NCBI GenBank assembly: GCA_945870785.1
Contig: CAMBTK010000013.1
Location: 1 to 39,656, forward strand
Origin: Sulfurimonas crateris
GTDB lineage: Bacteria > Campylobacterota > Campylobacteria > Campylobacterales > Sulfurimonadaceae
DNA: 39,656 nucleotides
Direction of reading: 5' to 3'
Shown here: positions 31,660-39,656 of the stretch, piece after piece
Layout of the letters: every line of letters starts with the position of its first letter
Numbering within the stretch: the first letter of the stretch is position 1
Program-made: the position numbers and the translations under genes
The notes under the pieces: model-generated
The model's database searches: none
The model's input: only the letters and a program-made list of their open reading frames with translations
Told to the model about the DNA's origin: nothing

Positions 31660-32934
31660 TTGCGCAAACATGCCGTCTTAATAACTGTTCTATTTGCGCT
31701 CACTGTTACTTTAGTGAGTGTGAGTGTTGTATTTTGGAAATTTTTTCAACTTAACAAACAAAACTACATAAATAGTATATTCACAAAACACGCTATTATC
31801 ACTCAAATATATCAACAGCATCAACAAAAAACAGATTCTCAAATTATGCTTGAAGCAAATTTGGCAGTCTATAATTTTGTTTTAGAAAAAGATGAAAAAG
31901 ATGTAGAGATAGTTTTAAAATATGCAAAAACTTTAAAGAAAAAAGATTTTCAAAATGTTAACTCCTCTTTGCTTTTCTCTGGAAATGGTTTTTATACAAA
32001 GCAGGTTGTGACAGATTTAACAGCTACTATGCTTGAGTTTAATAGAAATATATATTTCTATATTCAATCATCAAATGCATCTGTTCTTATTTTAGACGAA
32101 GAGCTAAAACCATATAAATACTGGAATGTTGCTTACTCATATCTGGTTATAATCTTTATTATTTCTGCATCGTTTGTGCTGATTTTAAGAAAACTCCGAC
32201 CTCTTATAAGGCTTAGAAAAAAGATTGCACTTTATGGTGATGGAGATATGAATGTCTCTTTTAAGGCAAATGGACACGATGAAATAGCACTTGTCGCAAA
32301 CGAGCTAGAAGCAACAAGAGAAAAAATAAATCTCATACTAGAATCCAGAACTCTTTTTTTGAGAAACATTATGCATGAGCTGAAAACACCTATTGCAAAA
32401 GGAACGATTGCCACGCAGATGCTTGAATCTCAAAAGCAAAAAGATAGATTTAGCTCTATTTTTGGGCGTCTTGAATCCCTTGTAAACGAATTTGCCCTTA
32501 TTGAAGAGGTTACATGTATGGGCGATAAGACAGATTTTAAAGAGTACCGTCTTGTTGACATAATAGATGGCGCAATAGATATGGCGATGATTGAGCGAAG
32601 CAGTATCAGCGTTGAAGTTGATGCGACATATAAGATAAATGCAAATTATAGACTATATACAACAGCTATAAAAAATATGATAGACAATGGTATAAAATAT
32701 TCTAGCGATGCGCATGTAAAGATTCTTATTAAAAATGGTGAGTTGTCATTTGAGAGCAAAGGAGAGTGTATCGCTCATCCTCTTGGGTACTATATCGAGC
32801 CTTTTACAAAAGACAATCCCTCTAAAAATAGTTTTGGACTTGGCTTGTATTTAGTTGATTCTATCTTAAAAGCCCACAATCAAGTTCTTGCACATGAGTA
32901 TGAAGACGGGATAAATCGTTTTATATTTGCATAA
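31660..32934 (+). CDS. Sensor histidine kinase (ArsS-like)
   Basis: 424 residues from a TTG start with AGGAG eight bases upstream. Membrane segments at about 6-27 and 158-177 enclose a 130-residue periplasmic sensor; a HAMP-like linker follows (RPLIRLRKKIALYGDGDM). The H-box has H239 (NIMHELKTPIAKG), the N-box is NMIDNGIKYS, and G2 is SFGLGLYLVDSIL. An ArsS-type kinase of Campylobacterota is the closest picture. A hydrophilic gap of 23 bases separates it from mltF. The isolated kinase fragment at 4290 is of the same general type. Confidence 0.93.
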   Translation: MRKHAVLITVLFALTVTLVSVSVVFWKFFQLNKQNYINSIFTKHAIITQIYQQHQQKTDSQIMLEANLAVYNFVLEKDEKDVEIVLKYAKTLKKKDFQNVNSSLLFSGNGFYTKQVVTDLTATMLEFNRNIYFYIQSSNASVLILDEELKPYKYWNVAYSYLVIIFIISASFVLILRKLRPLIRLRKKIALYGDGDMNVSFKANGHDEIALVANELEATREKINLILESRTLFLRNIMHELKTPIAKGTIATQMLESQKQKDRFSSIFGRLESLVNEFALIEEVTCMGDKTDFKEYRLVDIIDGAIDMAMIERSSISVEVDATYKINANYRLYTTAIKNMIDNGIKYSSDAHVKILIKNGELSFESKGECIAHPLGYYIEPFTKDNPSKNSFGLGLYLVDSILKAHNQVLAHEYEDGINRFIFA

Positions 32935-32957
32935 GTTTTGAGAGATAAACTACTACA

Positions 32958-34373
32958 ATGAAAAAATATATGAAAAGAGGATCTGTTGCACTTTTTGCGA
33001 TAAGTTTCTTTACTTTTGGCTGGATTACACATGCGCTTTATAATGACGCATATAAGATGATAAAAGAGAGTACATTAAAAAAGATTAAAAAAGGCGGTGT
33101 GCTAAATGTAGTACTTCTAAACTCGCCTTCTACCTACTATATTGGCTCAGATGGACCAAAGGGTTTTGAATATGATTTAATAGAATCATACGCAAATCAC
33201 TTAGGTGTAAAGTTAAATATAACCACTGCAAACACCATCAAAGAAGCACTGGAACTTAGTAAAAATCCAGAGATTCACATAACTTCTGCTTCCTTGACAA
33301 AAACACCACAGAGAGAAGAGAAGTTTAATTTTGGACCATCATATTTTGAAGCGCAAGAGCAGGTCATTTGCCATAAAGCTATGCTTATGGATGGAAGGTT
33401 TCCAAGTGACGCGGATAGTCTTGCTGGTTTAAATATAGTCGTGGGTGAGGGCACTAGTTATAATGAAACTATTGAAGGACTAAAAAAAGAGGGATATGAT
33501 ATAAATGCCACTTATACGGCAGAGTACTCAACAGAAGAGCTTATATCTCAAGTCGATTCACATGAGATAGATTGCACAATTATAGACTCAAATATATACG
33601 CATTAAACCAACGTTACTTTAAAAATATCGTTCTTGCATTTGATATAAGCAACAGAAGACAACAAGCGTGGATTTTGGCAACAGACTCTAAGATGCTAAA
33701 AGATGATATGTATACTTGGCTAAATACAGTCAATCAAAGTGGAGAGATGGCTAGACTTAAAGACCACTACTACAGTTACGTTCTATTTTTTGACTACTAT
33801 GATACTGTTATGTTTTATAAAAGAATAAAAACAAGATTACCAATATATGAGCCCTACTTTAAAGAAGCTGCTTTCCAGTATGATATAGCTTATACTGTAC
33901 TCGCTGCTTTATCGTATCAAGAGTCACATTGGAATCCAAATGCTGTTAGTTATACAGGGGTTAGAGGGCTTATGATGCTAACGCAAGATACGGCAGCTCT
34001 TCTTGGAGTGCAAAATAGAGTAGATCCAAAAGAGAGTATTTTTGGCGGAGCAAAACATCTTGATCAGATGACAAAAAGTATAAGCATAGATGTTGTTGGA
34101 GAAGACCGTCTAAAGTTTGCTCTTGCTGCTTACAATATCGGTTTAGGACACGTAAATGATGCTCAAAAACTAGCACAACAGATTGGTTTAAATCAAAATA
34201 GCTGGGCAGATTTGAAAAAAGTTCTGCCACTGCTTTCACAGAAAAAATACTATAAAACTCTAAAACATGGTTATGCAAGAGGTAGTGAAGCTGTGAAGTA
34301 TGTAGATGCTATTTATGATTACAGAGATATTTTACAAAAAAATGATGTTGAGGTATTTCTTACAACGCAGTAG
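32958..34373 (+). CDS. mltF: Membrane-bound lytic murein transglycosylase F-like
   Basis: 471 residues. N-terminal hydrophobic segment (10-25) as signal anchor, then a periplasmic binding protein-like domain (about 46-275: [29 protein letters not shown]) that in MltF senses muropeptides, and an SLT lysozyme-like domain (about 300-440) with catalytic E322 in [20 protein letters not shown] and [13 protein letters not shown]. Cleaves glycan strands to 1,6-anhydromuropeptides. Position behind a two-component pair with 23 bases spacing suggests that cell-wall lysis is under the control of that pair, or simply co-transcribed. Confidence 0.93.
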   Translation: MKKYMKRGSVALFAISFFTFGWITHALYNDAYKMIKESTLKKIKKGGVLNVVLLNSPSTYYIGSDGPKGFEYDLIESYANHLGVKLNITTANTIKEALELSKNPEIHITSASLTKTPQREEKFNFGPSYFEAQEQVICHKAMLMDGRFPSDADSLAGLNIVVGEGTSYNETIEGLKKEGYDINATYTAEYSTEELISQVDSHEIDCTIIDSNIYALNQRYFKNIVLAFDISNRRQQAWILATDSKMLKDDMYTWLNTVNQSGEMARLKDHYYSYVLFFDYYDTVMFYKRIKTRLPIYEPYFKEAAFQYDIAYTVLAALSYQESHWNPNAVSYTGVRGLMMLTQDTAALLGVQNRVDPKESIFGGAKHLDQMTKSISIDVVGEDRLKFALAAYNIGLGHVNDAQKLAQQIGLNQNSWADLKKVLPLLSQKKYYKTLKHGYARGSEAVKYVDAIYDYRDILQKNDVEVFLTTQ

Positions 34374-34375
34374 CG

Positions 34376-34403
34376 CTCTACAAGAAGAAAACTTCTCATA
34401 GAG
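34376..34403. terminator. Hairpin between convergent mltF and rsfS
   Basis: CTCTA and AGAAG pair with CTTCT and TAGAG (34376-34380, 34383-34387, 34392-34396, 34399-34403) around an AAAA loop, with a two-base symmetrical internal loop. Lies three bases after the mltF stop and 11 before the rsfS stop; no T run. Confidence 0.5.
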
Positions 34404-34413
34404 AGTGGAATTA

Positions 34414-34749
34414 TTAAAGAGGCATACCCTCTTTGCCATTAGATAAAGAAGTTAAAAAACTCTCCATATCATACTTTACTCTATACTCTGGAGTCATGAT
34501 GTGTATTAGAACATCACCTAAATCCACAACAATCCAATCACTGCTCTCATCAATAGCGTTGAATTTTTCTGCTGGTTTTAGTCCATTTTTCAGGTGGTCT
34601 AAAAGAGCTGATGTGTGTCTTGATCCAAGAGATGATGCGATAATCGCATAATCAACAAAGTAGTTTTTATTTCTTAAATCAAAAACCTCTATATTTTCTG
34701 CTTTATTTTTATCTAAAACGTCTGTTATTTTCTCTATTCTATTTTGCAA
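34414..34749 (-). CDS. rsfS: Ribosome silencing factor RsfS
   Basis: 111 residues from a TTG start with AAGGA six bases upstream, inside the 3' end of nadD (16-base overlap). The conserved core DLRNKNYFVDYAIIASSLGS, then WIVVDLGDVLIHIMTPEYR, defines the RsfS/YbeB/Iojap family. Binds ribosomal protein L14 and blocks joining of subunits when nutrients are low. nadD-rsfS is a conserved pair across bacteria. Length is standard. Confidence 0.96.
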   Translation of the reverse strand: MQNRIEKITDVLDKNKAENIEVFDLRNKNYFVDYAIIASSLGSRHTSALLDHLKNGLKPAEKFNAIDESSDWIVVDLGDVLIHIMTPEYRVKYDMESFLTSLSNGKEGMPL

Positions 34750-35282
34750 TGCTCTTCCTTATAAAAATCATATATCTCTTTTGCACATTTTTTTGGCAGT
34801 TTTGAGAGTTCCATCTGCTCTCTTAGATGAGTTGATGATGTTTTATTATCAACTTTGAGCACTATAAACTCACTTGGAATCTCTATGCCATCTCTCTGGG
34901 CCACTACAAAAGTAACGAGTTTATTTAACTCATCGTAACTATTCCATTCACTAAGTTTGGCGAGATTATCGGCACCTATTACAAGATATATTTTATTATA
35001 ACTTTTCAAGAGGTATTTGATTGTCTCTATGGTTGGAACTTGTCTATTTTGTAAAACTTCATAATCTGATATTTCAACATTTGTCTCTTCATTAAAAATC
35101 TCTTTTAGCCATTTCAATCTAAGAGAAGAAGGAGCATAAAAATCTGATTTAAAAGGATTTAAAAATGTTGGCATTATTATAATTTTATCAATATCTTTAA
35201 ATTTTTTTAAAGCCTTGATAACAGCCTCGTGACCGATATGTGGCGGGTCAAATGAGCCACCAAAAAGTGCGATTGTATCCAT
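34734..35282 (-). CDS. nadD: Nicotinate-nucleotide adenylyltransferase
   Basis: 182 residues, slightly short for the family. Nucleotidyltransferase motifs FGGSFDPPHIGH at the start and SSTHLREQ (the S-x-T-x-x-R motif) near the end are intact; YLVIGADNLAKLSEW is the NadD-specific centre. Adenylates nicotinate mononucleotide in NAD synthesis. No Shine-Dalgarno upstream; a TATAAT (35299-35294) ends 11 bases before the ATG, so the leader would be only about four bases. Confidence 0.95.
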   Translation of the reverse strand: MDTIALFGGSFDPPHIGHEAVIKALKKFKDIDKIIIMPTFLNPFKSDFYAPSSLRLKWLKEIFNEETNVEISDYEVLQNRQVPTIETIKYLLKSYNKIYLVIGADNLAKLSEWNSYDELNKLVTFVVAQRDGIEIPSEFIVLKVDNKTSSTHLREQMELSKLPKKCAKEIYDFYKEEHCKIE

Positions 35283-35293
35283 ATTTAAAGCGA

Positions 35294-35299
35294 ATTATA
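35294..35299 (-). promoter_or_regulatory. -10 box of nadD-rsfS
   Basis: TATAAT on the minus strand, 11 bases before the nadD ATG; predicts an almost leaderless mRNA. Confidence 0.45.
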
Positions 35300-35348
35300 A
35301 CTAACTTTAGGTAAAATTGCCCAATTTTTATTTTAATTAGGAAATATG

Positions 35349-36347
35349 ATGGCACTAAAGATAGCAATTAACGGATTTGGTAGAATCGGTCGCTGTGTAG
35401 CTCGAATTGCAGCAACAAGAGATGATGTAGAGATAGTTGCAATAAATGACATGGCAAGCATGGATATGATGCTCTATCTTCTTAAAAATGACTCCGTTCA
35501 TGGAACATTTAAGAGCGAAGTTGTACAGATAGATGATGAAAACATCACTATTGACGGCAAAAAAATTAGAGTATTTAGTGATAGAGACCCAAAAAATCTA
35601 AAGTTTGCCGAGTGCGGTGCAGACATGGTTTTAGAGTGCACAGGAGTATTTTTAAGTAAAATAGATGCTCAAGTTCATATTGACAATGGCATTAAAAAAG
35701 TTCTTTTTTCTGCTCCAGCAAAAGATGATACGCCAACATTTGTTATTGGTGTAAATGAGCATCTTTATAAAGGCGAGAGCATTGTTTCAAATGCTTCGTG
35801 TACTACAAACTGTTTGGGACCAATAGCAAAAATTTTAGATGATGCTTTTGGGATAGAAAAAGGTCTTATGACAACTATCCACTCATACACAAATGATCAA
35901 AATATATTAGATGTTAAACACTCAAAAGATAAGCGCAGAGCACGTGCTGGAGCAATAAATATGATTCCAACTACAACAGGTGCAGCAAAGGCTATCGGCC
36001 TAGTTCTTCCACAACTAAAAGGCAAACTTCACGGGCAAAGTGTTCGTGTTCCAACTCCTAACGTTTCTATGGTTGATTTAAATGTAATCGTAAAGAGAAA
36101 AACGACAAAAGAAGAGGTTACAGCCGTATTTAACAAAGCTGCTGAGGGTTCATTAAAAGGAATAGTTTTAATGGATAAAGAGATGAGAGTTTCTCAGGAT
36201 TTTGTTGGATGTGAGTATAGTTCTATCGTTGCAGAGGATTTGACTCAGGTTATCGATGGCGATATGGTAAAAGTTATGGCTTGGTATGACAATGAGTGGG
36301 GTTACTCTACAAGACTCTTAGATATGGCACTATATATTAGTAAATAG
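35349..36347 (+). CDS. gap: Glyceraldehyde-3-phosphate dehydrogenase, type I
   Basis: 332 residues from the second of two adjacent ATGs (35349), which has AGGA six bases ahead. NAD-binding [14 protein letters not shown], the catalytic cysteine C151 in [19 protein letters not shown] and the terminal [15 protein letters not shown] are all present. Reversibly oxidises glyceraldehyde 3-phosphate; in an autotroph it would serve gluconeogenesis. The loop after the second strand reads INDMAS, compatible with NAD preference. First of the gap-pgk-tpiA-fabI operon, nine bases before pgk. Confidence 0.97.
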   Translation: MALKIAINGFGRIGRCVARIAATRDDVEIVAINDMASMDMMLYLLKNDSVHGTFKSEVVQIDDENITIDGKKIRVFSDRDPKNLKFAECGADMVLECTGVFLSKIDAQVHIDNGIKKVLFSAPAKDDTPTFVIGVNEHLYKGESIVSNASCTTNCLGPIAKILDDAFGIEKGLMTTIHSYTNDQNILDVKHSKDKRRARAGAINMIPTTTGAAKAIGLVLPQLKGKLHGQSVRVPTPNVSMVDLNVIVKRKTTKEEVTAVFNKAAEGSLKGIVLMDKEMRVSQDFVGCEYSSIVAEDLTQVIDGDMVKVMAWYDNEWGYSTRLLDMALYISK

Positions 36348-36355
36348 GAGAGATT

Positions 36356-37555
36356 TTGGAACTTTTAAATATTAAAAATCTAGATTTGGCAGGTAAAAAA
36401 GTCTTTATTAGATGTGATTTTAACGTGCCTATGGATGAGTTTGGAAACATCTCTGATGATAGACGAATTCGTTCAGCTATATCTACAATCAACTATTGCC
36501 TCGATCAAAACTGCGCAGTTATTTTAGCATCTCACCTTGGACGTCCAGAGGGGCAGGTAGTTTCTAAATATTCACTTATTCCAGTAGCTAGAAGAATGCA
36601 CCATTTGTTAAAAAGAGAAGTTGAACTCTCGGCAGATGTTGTTGGAGATGATGCACTTGATAAAGCATCTAAGCTTAAATCTGGCGAGGTTTTAATGCTA
36701 GAAAACCTGCGTTATGAAGCAGGCGAGACAAAAAATGACAAAGAGTTATCAAAAAAATTGGCATCAATGGCAGATTTTTATATCAATGATGCTTTTGGAG
36801 TGAGTCATCGTGCTCATGCTTCTGTTGAGGGAATTACACATTTTTTTGATGACAAGCATAAAGCGGCAGGATTTTTACTTCAAAAAGAGATAGACTTTTT
36901 AGGAAAAATAATACAAAATCCAGTACGTCCATTTGCTGCAATTGTGGGTGGCAGTAAAGTTTCTGGAAAACTAGAAGCCCTTATAAACTTACTTCCACGA
37001 GTAGATAAAGTTCTTATTGGCGGAGGAATGGCATTTACATTTTTAAAAAAACTAGGCTACGATATAGGCGCTTCACTTGTTGAAGATGATTTGCTAGAAG
37101 AAGCTGGGCGAATTATGGAAGAGGCGAAAAAACTAGGAGTTAAATTTTATCTTCCAGTAGATGTTGTAGCGGCTGATAAATTCTCAGAAGATGCGATAAG
37201 CAGAATCGTCTCATATCAAGAAATTCCATCTGGCTGGATGGGACTTGATATTGGACCTGCAACTGTAAGACTTTATGGGGAAGTTTTAAGTGATGTTCAA
37301 ACAGTTCTTTGGAATGGTCCAATGGGCGTTTATGAGATGGATAAATTTGCTCGTGGCTCAAACAAAATAGCACACTTTGTAGCTGATAGCTATGCTACAA
37401 CGATTGTAGGTGGCGGAGATACTGCCGACTTGGTTCAAAGAATAGGTGTTGATGATGAGATGACATTTATTTCAACAGGAGGAGGAGCTTCTTTGGAGCT
37501 TCTTGAGGGCAAAATTTTACCAGGTGTAGCATCTTTAATAAGAAAAGAGGATTAA
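36356..37555 (+). CDS. pgk: Phosphoglycerate kinase
   Basis: 399 residues. TTG start, supported by AGGAG six bases before it and by no ATG nearby. [30 protein letters not shown], and the C-terminal GGGDTADLV and [13 protein letters not shown] are diagnostic. Transfers phosphate between 1,3-bisphosphoglycerate and ADP. Full length. Followed three bases later by tpiA. Confidence 0.97.
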   Translation: MELLNIKNLDLAGKKVFIRCDFNVPMDEFGNISDDRRIRSAISTINYCLDQNCAVILASHLGRPEGQVVSKYSLIPVARRMHHLLKREVELSADVVGDDALDKASKLKSGEVLMLENLRYEAGETKNDKELSKKLASMADFYINDAFGVSHRAHASVEGITHFFDDKHKAAGFLLQKEIDFLGKIIQNPVRPFAAIVGGSKVSGKLEALINLLPRVDKVLIGGGMAFTFLKKLGYDIGASLVEDDLLEEAGRIMEEAKKLGVKFYLPVDVVAADKFSEDAISRIVSYQEIPSGWMGLDIGPATVRLYGEVLSDVQTVLWNGPMGVYEMDKFARGSNKIAHFVADSYATTIVGGGDTADLVQRIGVDDEMTFISTGGGASLELLEGKILPGVASLIRKED

Positions 37556-37558
37556 CTT

Positions 37559-39108
<1,550 letters not shown>

Positions 39109-39122
39109 ACACTAGTCTAAAA

Positions 39123-39145
39123 CTCTCTTGCATTTAGCAGGAGAG
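39123..39145. terminator. Terminator hairpin after fabI
   Basis: CTCTCTTGC (39123-39131) pairs with GCAGGAGAG (39137-39145) with one G-U pair and an ATTTA loop, followed by CCTTTACTT. Lies 14 bases after the fabI stop and just before the convergent lipoprotein stop. Confidence 0.55.
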
Positions 39146-39148
39146 CCT

Positions 39149-39496
39149 TTACTTGCCAACTACTGGCAACGACTTCATTTTTTGGCTGTGTGATTCACTT
39201 GAAGTGGAGTTTTGCTCACTTGTATAGAGTTTTATCTTATCTACATACTCTTGAAGAGTAAAATCCCTAGCTTCATCCTTGTTTTTTTTCTTTATGGTTT
39301 CATCTTTTTCAACTGTTGGTGTCCAATCTTTTTCTATCCAGTTGTCAAGTGCTTGTTGCATATAGCCACTCTTTGTTTTTTCTTCTTTCCCAGCTACACT
39401 GTTTAACACCTTGTTCTGTGATGGATTTGCACCATCCACCTTTGAGCAAGATATAAAAAATATAGCTACTGATAATGTCATAATTAGTGTTTTCAT
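39149..39496 (-). CDS. Uncharacterised lipoprotein
   Basis: 115 residues from the ATG at 39496 (an upstream ATG adds five residues without improving the signal). MKTLIMTLSVAIFFISCSKV is a lipoprotein signal with lipobox FISC, cysteine at 17. The mature part is hydrophilic, lysine/glutamate rich and probably largely helical or disordered (EKDETIKKKNKDEARDF, then LQEYVDKIKLYTSEQ, ending MKSLPVVGK). No domain recognised. Single gene; strongly AT-rich DNA follows its start. Confidence 0.75.
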   Translation of the reverse strand: MKTLIMTLSVAIFFISCSKVDGANPSQNKVLNSVAGKEEKTKSGYMQQALDNWIEKDWTPTVEKDETIKKKNKDEARDFTLQEYVDKIKLYTSEQNSTSSESHSQKMKSLPVVGK

Positions 39497-39620
39497 GACA
39501 CTATTATACATAAATTATATAATTTTCTTATAAAAATAATAATAATCAATCCATAAATTAATATTAAATTAAAGATTTATATGACATCATGTTGACAACA
39601 TTAAGTTTAGGAGAATGAAA

Positions 39621-39656
39621 ATGAAGATTACAAAATTAAGTTTAATAGCAGCAATG
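39621..39656 (+). CDS. Start of an exported (probably outer-membrane) protein, cut by window edge
   Basis: Twelve codons, MKITKLSLIAAM, the beginning of a signal peptide like those of Campylobacterota porins. AGGAG seven bases upstream makes the ATG at 39621 the best start; an ATG at 39615 in the same frame is too close to the ribosome site. Product cannot be named from this alone. Confidence 0.65.
   Translation, partial: MKITKLSLIAAM

Overview
The window is a gene-dense, AT-rich chromosomal segment of a bacterium in the phylum Campylobacterota (former Epsilonproteobacteria), most likely a Sulfurimonas-like sulfur oxidiser. This rests on the gap-pgk-tpiA-fabI run, the ndk-DUF177-rpmF-plsX-fabH lipid cluster, a cysteine-free L32, an ArsRS-like two-component pair, T-tract plus TGn/TATAAT-type promoters with no clear -35 box, and a ferredoxin:thioredoxin-reductase-like protein next to DoxX. 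The genus is an inference. I see no rRNA, tRNA, CRISPR array, prophage or intact insertion sequence. No stretch over 300 bases lacks a gene; the longest gap (24326-24570) holds the helicase leader, its promoter and the promoter of the next operon.

Layout. 1-5.7 kb: the 3' part of argS, an L,D-transpeptidase-like protein, a GNAT acetyltransferase, an NhaC-type antiporter whose true start seems to be a non-standard AUA codon, a leftover histidine-kinase C-terminus, a DEDDh exonuclease, and a hairpin-rich intergenic repeat beside a small winged-helix-like gene. 5.7-9.9 kb: a tightly overlapping amidase / DUF819 permease / dipeptide epimerase operon that looks like peptidoglycan-peptide recycling, meeting nhaA tail to tail. 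9.9-13.4 kb: a three-gene operon of a BRCT-like/leucine-rich-variant repeat protein, a MoxR-type AAA+ ATPase and a VWA protein with a decayed metallopeptidase motif. 13.4-16.8 kb: a dual-receiver diguanylate cyclase and a Pif1-like helicase fired divergently from one palindromic -10 element, a 45-residue lipoprotein, and a 2-Cys peroxiredoxin. 16.9-24.3 kb: metK, ferredoxin, ndk, yceD-like, rpmF, plsX, fabH, a structured intergenic element, HIT and YdhR-like proteins, and a DEAD-box RNA helicase. 24.5-26.4 kb: a small protein, DoxX and an FTR-like protein fused to a TusA-like domain that has lost its cysteine, then pssA. 26.4-30.9 kb: an iron block (Fur boxes, porin, feoAB, DPSL-like ferritin). 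31-34.4 kb: response regulator, sensor kinase and MltF. 34.4-39.7 kb: rsfS-nadD, gap-pgk-tpiA-fabI, a lipoprotein and the start of an exported protein.

The best candidates for something undescribed are the DoxX plus FTR-TusA fusion operon (24.57-25.79 kb) and the LRV-MoxR-VWA operon (9.98-13.45 kb). The window also shows a recurring promoter design in which the -10 hexamer ends exactly six bases before the ATG and no Shine-Dalgarno is present, suggesting leaderless mRNAs.
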